Part shown: positions 24,663-36,010 of the stretch, in pieces
Numbering within the stretch: position 1 is the stretch's first letter
Layout: each line of letters opens with the position of its first letter
Source of the DNA: Nansenia antarctica
Lineage: Eukaryota > Chordata > Actinopteri > Argentiniformes > Microstomatidae
Direction: 5' to 3'
DNA: 64,000 nt
Assembly (NCBI GenBank): GCA_963989245.1
Contig: OZ022347.1
Span: 41,163,558 to 41,227,557 of the forward strand
Notes under the pieces: generated by a model
The model's database searches: none
What the model was told of the DNA's origin: nothing
The model's input: only the letters and a program-made list of their open reading frames with translations
Made by a program: the position numbers and the translations under genes

Positions 24663-24814
24663 AACGTCCTCCCAGCTTTATGGGACTTCAGGTCCTCAGA
24701 GCTCAGATGATTCCTCTACAGTGGTTTAACAACATCACACAGCTGCGTCTCTAACAAGCTCCAAACACAGCTGTGTGTGTGATGTTTGAAGAAATCTCTT
24801 GTTTCTCATTTACA

Positions 24815-25092
24815 TTTTTACATTTTTGGCATTTAGCAGATGCCTCTCATCCAAAGTGACTTACAGCAAATGCATTCATCTTAAGTAACTGAATCATCTA
24901 TCCAACAGGCATCGCAAGAAAAGACAATCTCAGCTCGGGCCAGGGACCATTGGCAGTCATAATGCCAGAAGAAGGATTAAAAAACATAACAGTAGAGAAA
25001 CTGAACAGGGTGATTGGAGGTTTCAGGACGGACAGTTAATGTGTAGCCTGAAGAGATGGGTCTTCAGTCTATGGTGGAAGATAGGGAGAGAC
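24815..25092 (-). mobile_element. family A copy next to a 31-bp minisatellite
   Basis: Minus-strand tail (catttttggcatttagcaga) through agagatgggtcttcagtcta, ending in atggtggaagatagggagag. The unrelated 31-bp array begins within 40 bp. Confidence 0.7.
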
Positions 25093-25104
25093 TCTATAGA
25101 GGCA

Positions 25105-25740
25105 TCTGGTCTAGCACCATGGCCTGGGGTGGTCCAGGGGTCTAGCACCACGGCCTGGGGTGGTCCAGTGGTCTAGCACCACGGCCTGGGGTGGTCCAGT
25201 GGTCTAGCACCATGGCCTGGGGTGGTCCAGTGGTCTAGCACCACGGCCTGGGGTGGTCCAGTGGTCTAGCACCATGGCCTGGGGTGGTCCAGTGGTCTAG
25301 CACCACAGCCTGGTGTGGTCCAGTGGTCTAGCACCATGGCCTGGGGTGGTCCAGTGGTCTAGCACCACGGCCTGGGGTGGTCCAGTGGTCTAGCACCACG
25401 GCCTAGGGTGGTCCAGTGGTCTAGCACCACGGCCTGGGGTGGTCCAGTGGTCTAGCACCACGGCCTGGGGTGGTCCAGTGGTCTAGCACCATGGCCTGGG
25501 GTAGTCCAGGTGTCTAGTACCATGGCCTGGGCTGGAGCAGTGGCCTGGGGTGGTCCAAGGGTCTAGCACCACAGTCTGGGCTGGTCCAGTGGTCTGGGCT
25601 GGTCCAGTGGTCTGAGGTGGTCCAGGGGTCTAGCACCACGACCTGGGGTGGTCCAGGGGTCTAGCACCACAGTCTGGGCTGGTCCAGTGGTCTGGGCTGG
25701 TCCAGTGGTCTGAGGTGGTCCAGGGGTCTAGCACCACGGC
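25105..25740. repeat. 31-bp minisatellite, ggtctagcaccacggcctgg type
   Basis: About 20 units with period 31 (ggtctagcaccacggcctgg then ggtggtccagt). The last quarter has variant units with tctgggctggtccagtgg. Confidence 0.95.
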
Positions 25741-25825
25741 CTGACATCTTCTGGTATCTTGACTATCCCACTCAAAAAGACAACCTTTATGAATGTACTG
25801 TAGTAGTTCCCAGTACACACCACTG

Positions 25826-26322
25826 ACACACAGATGGAGGTGTAGCGTTGCCCCCTAAAGCAGCTTCTGTCAGGACCATAGATGGAGGTAGAGCGTTGCC
25901 CCCTAAAGCAGCGTCTGTCAGGACCATAGATGGAGGTGTAGCGTTGCCCCCCTAAAGCAGCGTCTGTCAGGGCCATAGATGGAGGTGTAGCACTGCCCCC
26001 CTAAAGCAGCTTCTGTCAGGACCATAGATGGAGGTGTAGCGTTGCCCCCTAAAGCAGCGTCTGTCAGGACCATAGATGGAGGTGTAGCGTTGCCCCCTAA
26101 AGCAGCGTCTGTCAGGACCATAGATGGAGGTGTAGCGTTGCCCCCTAAAGCAGCGTCTGTCAGGAACATAGATGGAGGTAGAGTGTTGCCCCCCTAAAGC
26201 AGCGTCTGTCAGGACCATAGATGGAGGTGTAGCGTTGCCCTCTAAAGCAGCTTCTGTCAGGACCATAGATGGAGGTGTAGCGTTGCCCCCTAAAGCAGCG
26301 TCTGTCAGGACCATAGAAGGAG
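25826..26322. repeat. 48-bp minisatellite beside the gpc6 exon C donor
   Basis: About 10 units with period 48, containing gatggaggtgtagcgttgcc and taaagcagcgtctgtcagga. It ends about 20 bp from the exon C splice donor (26340). Confidence 0.95.
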
Positions 26323-26339
26323 CACGTGGACCTCCTCAC

Positions 26340-26470
26340 CTGCCCTTGGCGTGACTGTTCCAGCACTGCTCCTCGTCCGCCTCCGTCAGCTTGTCCTTCA
26401 CACAGATGTCGTCCGGCAGGTTGGACCAGAACTTCTTGGACTGCTTCAGCTTCTCTTTGATGTCAACGAC
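26340..26470 (-). CDS. gpc6: gpc6-like exon C
   Basis: A 131-bp exon, phase 0 at the start and phase 2 at the end. The acceptor is gtctgctgcag|GTC at 26470 and the donor is GGGCAG|gtgagg at 26340. It encodes VVDIKEKLKQSKKFW, then SNLPDDICVKDKL and EEQCWNSHAKG. Joined to exon B it gives the subfamily sequence SLDRLVVDIKEKLK. Two cysteines (ICVK and QCWN) match conserved glypican disulfide positions. The exon is squeezed between repeats: its polypyrimidine tract is an expanded CCT array (plus 26489-26557), and a 48-bp minisatellite starts about 20 bp past its donor (25826-26322). Spacing to neighbouring exons is 19.0 kb upstream and 4.5 kb downstream. Confidence 0.9.
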
Positions 26471-26488
26471 CTGCAGCAGACAGAACCC

Positions 26489-26557
26489 CAGGAGGAGGAG
26501 GAGGAGGAGGAGGAGGAGGAGGAGGGGGAGGAGGAGGAGGAGGAGGAGGAGGAGGGG
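26489..26557. repeat. GGA array forming the exon C acceptor pyrimidine tract
   Basis: About 23 GGA/GGG triplets on the plus strand, which is CCT on the gpc6 sense strand, starting 19 bp upstream of the exon. Confidence 0.95.
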
Positions 26558-26559
26558 TA

Positions 26560-27245
26560 TTAGGGCTGGTGGACTATGATGAACACGGCCAGATGGGATC
26601 TGCTGCTGAGAGGATCGTTCTCAGAAGCCTCTACGTGCAGCGGTGGTTGGAAACACTTTGAATTCATCTGTACGCTAAATGAATAATGAACAGCCGATAA
26701 AAACCTCATGAACCATTCATCATCAGAAACCTTAATATGAAGCATTCCCCCCTTGATGTCGACCACTCAGCATGTCATCTATAACATAGTACGTCTTCGT
26801 GTTTTTCAGCGTTCGTCACTGTGTTTGATTTTGATGCATTTCGACTACATATGTAGAGGTTTTAGAAGGTTTTGAGGTTCTAGAGGTTTTAGAAGGTTTA
26901 GAAAGTTTTTCTGAGGGACATGAGGAAATGGACCCCCCTGTAGAGACCATCTGGCCGTCGTCTGTGAATAAGACTGATCTGGTGACCAGAACGCTGGGGA
27001 GAAAAATGGCCCGTGACCCACGGTCCAAACTGGTACAAGCTGTGGTGGTCTGGACTCATGAGTACTCACGGGAGGTGTGGAGGAGAGGTTTAAAGAAGGA
27101 CCCCCCTGGCTGACTCCGCCGTGATAAAATGAATCAGTTGAACCAGTGATCTTGGGGTAACTGGCTAGCTGACCTCACCTCAAGGCCAACCTGTTCCCCC
27201 GGACATTGTTGTGAGGGTGTGTCTTCAATCAACCACAACCACAAC
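26560..27245. other. unique intronic DNA
   Basis: Short direct repeats of ttctagaggttttagaagg type at 26855-26900; otherwise nothing recognised. Confidence 0.45.
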
Positions 27246-27309
27246 CACAACCCCGCCCCCCCCCCCCCCCACACACACACACGCACAGGGAGCTCAGAGC
27301 ACATGGTCA

Positions 27310-27482
27310 GCTGTAGTTCGTCGCCCCTGGAGCAGTTAGGGGTTAAGTGCCTTGCTCAAGGGCACAGCGGCAGTGGTAGGCAGCTTAGATGTGATGCCAA
27401 TCAACCCTCCAGTCACCAGCTGACATCCAGCTCCCTCCTGGGGTGGGGATTGAACCAGCGACCTATCGATTGTTGGCCGGCC
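27310..27482 (-). mobile_element. tRNA-derived SINE, truncated
   Basis: The minus strand contains ggtcgctggttcaatcccca (B box) and cccttgagcaaggcacttaa, the shared fish SINE body. Confidence 0.65.
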
Positions 27483-27539
27483 TCTCTAACCTCTATGCTC
27501 ACTAAAATATATATATATATATATGTTTTTTGCCACATT

Positions 27540-28255
27540 TTGGGCTAGAGTTGCTGTACATGACTACTACCAATGCTACAGGCACGGTTTCAACAGGAAA
27601 AGTCGTTTTTTCTCCAACAATTCATGATTACGTAACTCTACAAACAACTGCTTCAGTTGCTGTTACTGCTGTTACAACTGTTAAGTTCCAATAATAAGAG
27701 ATATGCCAATATATTGAGGGAGCAAATCATACATGTAAGGATAACTGTCACTAACTACACCTACTGTAACAGGATAAGCAAAACTGTAATCTTGGCTTGA
27801 TTTAAATTGATGTAAAGCTGCTTTCCAATGCAGAGCCCTGCAGACGACAAACAGCTTGATGCTTATCAGCTGAGCCGTGGGAGTCGACAGTGTGCTGATC
27901 TGCCTCTGAGGAGATCAGAGACAGATTATCATTGTTCTGCGGTTTCTACAGTAACATAACAGCGCTGTGCTGCTACAACATCAGCAGCCAGATCACAGGC
28001 TCCGTCTTCACTTCACAAGCTCCCAGCATTCTCAGCATCTGCAAAGGTTTGGATTTATGAAATATGAAAAAGTAATAACTAAAAAGGCCAACACACACTG
28101 ATCTGATTCTACCTTTCATGAGGAGTTTCTTTTCAAGCATGGCTACAGTTACAAGCAGCTACAAGTACCCGAAAGGATACATGTGCCTTTCACAACTTTA
28201 CTTTCTGGATCTATGACATTCAAAAGCATATTTGAGCTGGCTTGCTTTTGATCAG
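27540..28255. other. unique intronic DNA
   Basis: AT-rich; no gene or repeat recognised. Confidence 0.45.
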
Positions 28256-28257
<2 letters not shown>

Positions 28258-28334
<77 letters not shown>

Positions 28335-28605
28335 TGGAGGTACTACAAACCTCAGCCATTATATGGGGGTCTCAGTTGCTCCCATGGGGGAGAGAGAGAG
28401 AGAGAGAGAGAGATAGACAGACAGACAGACAGAGAGACACAGAGAAAGATACAGAGAGAGACACAGAGAGACAGACAGAGTGAGAGACAGCGAGAGAGAG
28501 AGAGAGAGACAGAGACAGAGAGAGAGAGAGATAGACAGACAGACAGACAGAGAGACACAGAGAAAGATACAGAGAGAGACACACAGAGTGAGAGACAGAG
28601 AGAGA
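28258..28605. repeat. GA array plus duplicated GACA block
   Basis: GA at 28258-28332. A roughly 65-bp block with atagacagacagacagacag occurs at about 28411 and again at about 28530. Confidence 0.93.
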
Positions 28606-28837
28606 TGGAATTGGGGAGCGAGAGCCTCAGGTGTCAGCCTGTACCACCAGGTCGTCTCTGCAATCTCTGTGGGGGGGGGGGGTCTTTGTACGGGGGACCT
28701 GCTGCCCTGCCGTCTGATGTGGTAATCCTGTCATCACACTGACAACACAGCTGGCTGACCTCCGGCCTGCAGCGGGGCCCGTCCACATGATCCAACACCG
28801 TGGCTGACTGACCTCCACAAAGACACGCCTCTGATCA

Positions 28838-29062
28838 GCCTCCCCTGGTCTACCTCCCCCAGCCTCCCCTGGTCTACCTCCCCCAGCCTCCCCTGGTGTT
28901 CTACCTCCGCCAGCCTCCCCTGGTGTTCTACCTCCCCCAGCCTCCCCTGGTGTTCTACCTCCCCCAGCCTCCCCTGGTCTACCTCCCCCAGCCTCCCCTG
29001 GTGTTCTACCTCCCCCAGCCTCCCCTTGTGTTCTACCTCCCCCAGCCTCCCCCCAGGTCTCA
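28838..29062. repeat. 27-bp minisatellite, second locus (9 units)
   Basis: Same unit (cctcccctggtgttctacct, then cccccag), with some 24-bp units lacking gtt. No complete MITE is beside it. Confidence 0.93.
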
Positions 29063-29064
29063 CC

Positions 29065-29700
29065 CCCTGTGAGGCTAATCGTAGCACTGCTCTCCCCAGC
29101 CCCCGGCCTCTCTACAGGGACCTCTCTAAGGTAGGAGGTGGATAACACACATCTGAACACACACTCCGCTGTCAGCCGTAATCTTTTAATCCGTCACCCT
29201 GAGATCAATAACAAAAATAATGAACTAAACCGCCCCGGACTGCAAGAACAGCACTTACCACAAACTACTCTATAGACGCAAGAACAATGAAGTTCACCAC
29301 CACCACTTTTTTGTAATTTAAAAATATTACATATAGGGAGATATTTTTGTGTTCATTCGACCAACTAATTGGACACATTTTCACATAGAGCCCACCTCTG
29401 AAATGTAATGAACTTCTAGTGAGCCCATAGAAGCCCATTAGAAATGCTATTTCGGTATCGTCAGCGCTTTGGGAGCCCTGTTCCCCCCAACGCACCAGAA
29501 GGATGCTGTATAAATGATGTAAGGCCCAGGGGAGGTCCTTCTGAACGCATGATGAAACCATCAGCATAAGTGTCCCTGATTTTTATGGTATATTAACAGC
29601 CTGTCTGCTCCTAACTGTACTTATCTGCATGTGAGATATTTATGAAGTGATGAATTACTTATGGACACGGACTTAAAGATCATCAGGTCGACTTGAAGAC
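29065..29700. other. unique intronic DNA
   Basis: Nothing recognised before the SINE at 29711. Confidence 0.45.
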
Positions 29701-29710
29701 CGTCAGCTGT

Positions 29711-29875
29711 GGTCCTCTGTGGCTCAGCTGGTAGAGCATGGTGCCAACAACACTTAGGTTGGGGGTTCGATACCCGCTGGGACCATATGTACTGTATAAC
29801 ATGTGCTCTCACTGCAATGTAAGTCACTTTGGATAAAAGCCAAGCTAACTGGCGTATAATATAATAGATATAATA
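29711..29875 (+). mobile_element. tRNA-derived SINE
   Basis: A tRNA-like head with A box tggctcagctgg (29720-29731) and B box ggttcgatacc (29764-29774), ending gggacca. This is followed by a tail with gtaagtcactttggataaaa and a tata-rich 3' end. The attached tail marks it as a SINE rather than a tRNA gene. Confidence 0.8.
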
Positions 29876-29984
29876 AACCACAGGCTATTTACGAAGAAGC
29901 TCTTCTGTTTAAACAGCCTGGTGGTTTTAACATAGAGAGATGCAGCTATAGTAAACTAGCGTAAGATCTCTTCACCAACTCCCA

Positions 29985-30205
29985 CCACCCCTCTGATCCT
30001 CTACTGTTCATCATTACAAATAAAAAAAGTACCTTCCTTCTTTTAGCATTGTGACTGCAAAGGGCATCTGGTCCAAACATAGATTTTTTCTTATCATGAT
30101 GACTGACGTATAGATGATTCACTTGACTGTAGACAAACTCACTTTGTATATTATTGATGTCGCTTTGGATAAAAGCGTTGCTGCTAAATGTCAAAACTGT
30201 AAACC
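29985..30205 (+). mobile_element. family A fragment
   Basis: ccttccttcttttagcattg, then the tail gtcgctttggataaaagcgt and gctaaatgtcaaaactgtaa. Confidence 0.6.
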
Positions 30206-30660
30206 TAAATACCGTGCTGTTTGTAAAAGGAAGCAGTATTTGATGCTCGACTCTGACGTCTAACACTTAAAAACCTCCAGAACCAAACAAGCGTTACAGA
30301 GAAAGCAATCGTCCTTTGAACCTCCAGCAACTGGAAGCCAAACTCTGAACAGACAAACAAACTTGAGTTTAGTTTTCCCTCTGTCCTAATCCATCAGCTC
30401 CGAGCTCACAGCACGTCTGAGGGAGGGGGGGCATTACTGATTTCCTGTTCAAACAAAGCCGACTTTCCCATTCGGGGAGCCCAGCCCCTCCTGGGTGACT
30501 TCACTCTGGGAAGTGATGTCAAATGTCTGCTGATCCGTTAGAGCGTGAAGGCGTGGTTGGTGGGGGGGCGCCCCCCCTCCCCCCCTCAGCTCACAAATGT
30601 TAATGTCGCCCCAAATGTCCCTCATTAGCTACAGCTTGCTATGGTACCACCCCGCCTCCT
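30206..30660. other. unique intronic DNA
   Basis: Nothing recognised except G- and C-rich runs near 30430 and 30565-30585. Confidence 0.45.
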
Positions 30661-30675
30661 CCCACCGCCACACAC

Positions 30676-30842
<167 letters not shown>

Positions 30843-31123
30843 CTCTTTGCAAGTCCAAGTTTACATGCTGATGAATATAAGAAATGCTGATTCTCTCTCT
30901 CTCTCCATCTCTCTCTCCGAATCTCTCCCCCCTCTTCCTCTCTGCCTCTGTGTTCCTCTCAGGGGAATCCAGGTTCACTGCAGCTTGTTTCTGTGTGAGG
31001 CTGATGTAGATGAGGTGCAGTGTGGGGGGGTCTGGATCTGCCTAATTGGACTGAGGGTTTACCAGTGTGACGCCGACCTCCGCCTGAGCTTCTCAGGGTC
31101 TCTTCTCTCTGCTCCGCCCGTCT

Positions 31124-31126
<3 letters not shown>

Positions 31127-31170
<44 letters not shown>
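31127..31170. repeat. CA microsatellite
   Basis: About 22 units. Confidence 0.97.
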
Positions 31171-31172
<2 letters not shown>

Positions 31173-31299
31173 TGCAGCACAGCTAAATGAGCAGCACCAT
31201 AAACTAACAGGCTGGTTATTAATCGACACCTTAGTGAACATCCTGGTCTCAGCTGGGCGTCTCGGCCGGGGGGGAGAAACATGTAAATGACTTAGTCAC

Positions 31300-31494
31300 A
31301 TGTGTTTGTGTGTGTGTGTGTGTGTGTGTGAGTCTGTGTGTGCGTGTGTGTCTGAACGTGTGTCTGTGTGTGTGTGAGAGACTGTGTGTGTGTCTGTGTC
31401 GTGTCTCTGTGTGTATGTCTGTGTGTGACTGCGCGTGTGTGTGAGTGTGTGTGTGTGTGTGTGTGTCGTGTCTCTGTGTGTATGTCTGTGTGTA

Positions 31495-31534
<40 letters not shown>

Positions 31535-31634
31535 TGTGTGTGTGTGTGTGTGTACGTGTGTCTGTGTGTGTGTGAGAGTCTGTGTGTGTCTGTGTGTGTG
31601 TGTGTGTGTGTGTCGTGTCTCTGTGTGTGTGTGC
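31300..31634. repeat. compound GT array
   Basis: GT interspersed with ctgtgt, cgtgtctctgtgtg and gagagtctgtg blocks that recur, showing internal duplications. Confidence 0.95.
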
Positions 31635-32072
31635 AGGGCTTAAAGTTCTCCGGCACGGGGGAATTTTGAGCAAAAAAAATATTAAAAATCACATGCTATT
31701 TGTTTACATCGTAATTTAAAGAGTCATCTTCAGCAAAGAGACAGTTCTGCCTACCAATGGTATCACATTGCTCAAGCCAACCAACGACTTCTAGCCAATC
31801 GGAGGCAGAGTAGTGGGGCGGGCCTTAAGAAGTTTGAATGAGTGTAATGTTAGCTTGTAGAGACGTTCGCTTTTAGCAGCCCGCTATCTCGCTAACTTTA
31901 GTAAGAGTCTATTAAAATGGAAGCCAAGTTTCTTAAACCTGGCGAAGACACAGCTATACTAGAACGAGGAGTAAGGAATAAATGGCGCTGGGCATGGATA
32001 GAGGAGAGTAGTGACGGGAAGCCTTATGGGACGTGGTGCCTTAATGACCAGCTCTATCTTTAGACAGGCAGG
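31633..32072 (+). mobile_element. hAT-like transposon 5' end with truncated first exon
   Basis: gcagggcttaaagttctccggc looks like a hAT-type terminal repeat. About 280 bp later an ATG at 31917 opens a short frame (MEAKFLKPGEDTAILERG, then NKWRWAWIEESSDGKPYGTW, then CLNDQLYL) that stops where the 32-bp minisatellite begins. The peptide resembles N-termini of transposase-derived fish proteins from memory only. The 3' part is lost. Confidence 0.45.
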
Positions 32073-32672
32073 TCTGAGACCAGCTCTATCTTTAGACAGG
32101 CAGGTCTGAGACCAGCTCTATCTTTAGACAGGCAGGTCTGAGACCAGCTCTATCTTTAGACAGGCAGGTCTGAGACCAGCTCTATCTTTAGACAGGCAGG
32201 TCTGGGGTCAGCTCTATCTTTAGACAGGCAGGTCTGAGACCAGCTCTATCTTTAGACAGGCAGGTCTGAGACCAGCTCTATCTTTAGACAGGCAGGTCTG
32301 AGACCAGCTCTATCTTTAGACAGGCAGGTCTGAGACCAGCTCTATCTTTAGACAGGCAGGTCTGAGACCAGCTCTATCTTTAGACAGGCAGGTCTGAGAC
32401 CAGCTCTATCTTTAGACAGGCAGGTCTGAGACCAGCTCTATCTTTAGACAGGCAGGTCTGAGACCAGCTCTATCTTTAGACAGGCAGGTCTGAGACCAGC
32501 TCTATCTTTAGACAGGCAGGTCTGAGACCAGCTCTATCTTTAGACAGGCAGGTCTGAGACCAGCTCTATCTTTAGACAGGCAGGTCTGAGACCAGCTCTA
32601 TCTTTAGACAGGCAGGTCTGAGACCAGCTCTATCTTTAGTCAGGCAGGTCTGGGGTCAGCTCTATCTTTAGA
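32046..32672. repeat. 32-bp minisatellite, about 20 near-identical units
   Basis: The unit starts gaccagctctatctttagac and has period 32. Nearly all units are identical. A variant (ggggtcagctc) appears at about 32202 and again at about 32652. The first unit is the last piece of the hAT-like frame upstream. Confidence 0.97.
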
Positions 32673-32717
32673 CACGAGGTAAAGGTGACCTGGCTTACGC
32701 TAGACCAGTTACTGCCG

Positions 32718-32718
32718 T

Positions 32719-32769
<51 letters not shown>

Positions 32770-32942
32770 GTGTGTGTGTGTCTCTGATGTGTGTGTGTGT
32801 GTGTGTGTGTGTGAGCTGCCAGCAGCTGTAATGTGATCACCACAGGAAGCAACATGGGACACACTCAGATTACTAGGACCTGTCACACACACACACACAC
32901 ACACACACACATCAGAGACACACACACACACACACGCATCAG
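32718..32942. repeat. CA and GT arrays in inverted orientation
   Basis: CA 32718-32765 passes directly into GT 32767-32812 (containing tctctgatg). The inverse with catcagaga is at 32884-32942. Confidence 0.93.
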
Positions 32943-33101
32943 ACACATCAGTCTAATGAGCCCTGAAGCTGTGCTGACATTGGAAGATCAGTGAAGCATC
33001 AAAAAACAAAAATAAAAAGATTGAGTTCTCCATCTTAGTTACTGAGGTACAGCGGTGTCTGGTCCTCAATAGAATTTACAAGATTATCAACATCGCACGC
33101 A

Positions 33102-33105
<4 letters not shown>

Positions 33106-33148
<43 letters not shown>
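33106..33148. repeat. CA microsatellite
   Basis: About 21 units. Confidence 0.97.
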
Positions 33149-33149
33149 C

Positions 33150-33205
33150 TCTTGGCCTAACGGTCGATACTTTGGTCTCCCGTGTGGCAGACCTGGGTCC
33201 AGATA
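33150..33205 (+). mobile_element. degenerate tRNA-like SINE head
   Basis: cttggcctaacggtcgat (A-box-like) and gacctgggtcc (B-box-like) at tRNA spacing, directly after a CA array. Confidence 0.35.
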
Positions 33206-33349
33206 AATAGATGATTCGTCTCTCTATTCGAACTTCACAACACAAGTCATTTCCATCACGTTGCCAGTTTCAACACCACAACACCAGAGGGCCCGGCGCT
33301 GCTCTGGGGAGCTGTGGAGACGCCAGCCAGTGTGTCTCATCTGGGCTGT

Positions 33350-33423
33350 TCTCCCTCCTCACCCTCCTCACCCTCCTCACCCTCCTCTCCCTCCTCATCC
33401 TCCTCACCCTCCTCACCCTCCTC
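33350..33423. repeat. 9-bp repeat ctcaccctc
   Basis: Eight units with tcc/acc variants. Confidence 0.93.
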
Positions 33424-33499
33424 TGTCATGTCAGGCAGGCCTCCGCCTGCTGCTCAACACACTAGGAGATAACTGACAGCGTGGAGAGTTGAAAAGAGC

Positions 33500-33942
33500 A
33501 TCAGAGAGAGAGGGAGGAGGAGAGGGAGGGGGGAGGAGAGAGAGAGAGAGGGGAGAGGGGGAGAGACGGGAGAGGGGAGGGAGGGGGGAGGAGAGAGAGG
33601 TGGGGGAGGGGAGGAAAGAGGGGGGAGGAAAGGGAGAGAGAGAGAGATGGGAGGGAGAGAGAGAGGGGGGAGGAGAGAGATAAAGAGAGAGGAGAGAGAA
33701 AAAGAGAGAGAGGGATTAAAGGGAGATATAGAGGGAGAGAGAGAGACATTATAGAGAGAGGGGGGAAAGCGATAGAGAGAGGAGAGAGATAGAGTGAGAG
33801 GAATAAAAAGAGAGAGCGAGAGAGACATTTAGAGAGAGGGGGGGAGAGAGATAAAGAGAGGAGAGAGATAAAGAGAGAGGGAGGGAGAGACATATAGAGA
33901 GAGGGGGGAGAGAGATAAAGAGAGGGAGGGAGGGAGAGTGCA
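33500..33942. repeat. GA-rich array with longer sub-repeats
   Basis: Purine tract with recurring gagagataaagagag blocks. Artefactual Ser/Leu/Pro-rich frames on the other strand. Confidence 0.93.
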
Positions 33943-34034
33943 AGTCTTGATGCCTTCTCCCCAGTGTTAATCTACAGAACTGAAGTCGTATCATAACTGA
34001 GAGACTTAGAGAGTCTGAGGTGATTCATCTGTTC

Positions 34035-34258
34035 TACCTTCTGAAGGTGTGAAATAGAACCTGTCCAGGACCAGTGTAGCAGCAGGTAATGAAACAGTCC
34101 TAGCCTGTGATAGAACCTGTCCAGGACCAGTGTAGCAGCAGGTAATGAAACAGTCCTAGCCTGTGATAGAACCTGTCCAGGACCAGTGGAGCAGCAGGTA
34201 ATGAAACAGTCCTAGCCTGTGAGTGTAGCAGCAGGTAATGAAACAGTCCTAGCCTGTG
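34035..34258. repeat. 56-bp minisatellite, 4 units
   Basis: The unit contains gaacctgtccaggaccagtg and taatgaaacagtcctagcct; the fourth unit is shortened. Confidence 0.95.
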
Positions 34259-34436
34259 ATCATTAGATTAAGAAGGACCTCGGTGCTTTGAGCTTCAAGA
34301 AAGTGCTGCTGAGGAAAGAATCTGGGAGACTGAGAGACTGTCTCTGCACTGTGAGCATTGACTTCCTGAGTCTGGACAATAGCAGACCAGAGAATAGAAC
34401 CAGTGTACCGTTAATATACATCACCAGCCTGTTACA

Positions 34437-34720
34437 CACTCACCGTAGGACACTTTATTAGGAACACCAGCAACAATACTCAAACAGGCTGTGGCATTCA
34501 AGCGGTGATTGATTGGTATTAACGGGCCCAAAGTGTGCCAAGACAACATTAGTTAAGTAAGTAAGTAAAGCTTTATTTATATAGCGCCTTTTGTACATGA
34601 AATGCAACTCAAAGCACATTCCCCACCATCACACCACCTCCACCAGCTTGGACTGCTGACACAAGGCAGGTTGGGTCCATGGAGTCATGCAGGTGTTCCT
34701 AATAAAGTGTCCGGGGAGTG
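34437..34720. mobile_element. short DNA transposon with terminal inverted repeats, itself interrupted
   Basis: The left end has cactttattaggaacacc and the right end is the inverse (ggtgttcctaataaagtg), a terminal repeat very common in fish. About 70 bp containing agctttatttatatagcgcc (about 34554-34625) are inserted in it. Confidence 0.7.
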
Positions 34721-35263
34721 TATATTACATAAACTCACTGTCCTCCTCTATATTCCATACACACACAGATATCACAGATGCCAGACACATTTTGCAACGA
34801 CAAAACACCTTCAACAAAGCATTACTCTGGGCTTGACATTAAGCTTTTTCAGGAACTTGTCCTTCGGACAAGTGAACTTATCTTTTACTTGTTCGAGAGC
34901 TCAAGTTACTTGTCCAAATATGACGACACGTGTGTTGGAATAACAATTACTGTGGATCTATGTGCACGCCAGAGTACGTTCGATTTCAAGTTTAAAGTAA
35001 AGGGGTCATGCCAGCATTCATGTTTTGATTCAAAGGCATGATTTGCCAGATTCTCTAGGCATGATTTACATTTTTTGTTATTTAAATGAAGTTGAATTTG
35101 GTTTTGAAATTCTAATCAATATTCACAATTAATTAGTTGTGTTCTTATTTGTTGATAATGTGACAACATGCCCGACGTAGTGTGACAGTTTACCCGCTGA
35201 TGGGGAAAATGGTCACAAATGCACAATGCCGCGCTCCCCTACTCAGCGGACATATTGTTTGAC

Positions 35264-35721
35264 AAGGCAGCTACATTGACAAGGCAGCTACATTGACAAG
35301 GCAGCAGACATTGACAAGGCAGCAACATTGACATGGCAGCATACATTGACAAGGCAGTTACATTGACAATTAATTTTTAATTTATTTTTTTATTTTTGCC
35401 ATTTGGAAGACGCTTTTAATCCAAAGCGACTTACATTTACGAATTACAGGGACATTCCCCCTGGAGTAACTGAGGGCTAAGTGCCTTACTCAACCACCAC
35501 TACCCCCAGGCAGCATACATTGACAAGGCAGCTACATTGACAAGGCAGCTACATTGACAAGGCAGCTACATTGACAAGGCAGCAGACATTGACAAGGCAG
35601 CGTACATTGACAAGGCAGCGTACATTGACAAGGCAGCATACATTGACAAGGCAGCATACATTGACAAGGCAGCAGACATTGACAAGGCAGCATACATTGA
35701 CAAGGCAGCAGACATTGACAA
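35264..35721. repeat. 18-bp minisatellite, left block of copy 1
   Basis: Units acattgacaaggcagcat (18 bp) and acattgacaaggcagct (17 bp) are mixed. A SINE fragment at about 35370-35515 splits the block. The 18-bp unit has no stop codon in several frames, which creates false ORFs. Confidence 0.95.
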
Positions 35722-35837
35722 TAGGGCTGCACGATTAATCGATTTTAAATCGAAATCGCGATTTGAAATGTCGCGATTAGCTAATCGCAAAGCCTGCGAT
35801 TTGCCTGCGATTTTTTTTTTTTTTTTTTTTTTTTTTT

Positions 35838-36010
35838 GCCATTTAGCAGACTCTTTTTTAATCCAAAGCGATTTACAAATACGAATTACAGGGACATTCC
35901 CCCTGGAGTAACTGAGGGCTAAGTGCCTTACTCAAGGGCACACTAGTAGTGGTGTGGTTTCAGGCGGGATTTGAACTCACACCCTTCCGATCACAAGTCC
36001 AACTCACTAT
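35838..36010 (-). mobile_element. tRNA-derived SINE (nested)
   Basis: The minus strand reads from a degenerate B-box region (gtgtgagttcaaatccc) through gcccttgagtaaggcactta, then ctccagggggaatgtccctg, to aaatcgctttggatt and a poly-T-bordered end. This is the common fish tRNA-SINE body with an L2-type tail. A related truncated copy is at about 35370-35515. It is interrupted on its right by the palindrome at 36011. Confidence 0.7.

Noticed and set aside
29711..29785. tRNA gene
   Set aside because: A and B boxes are present, but the tRNA-like head is fused to a SINE tail, so it is a SINE copy.
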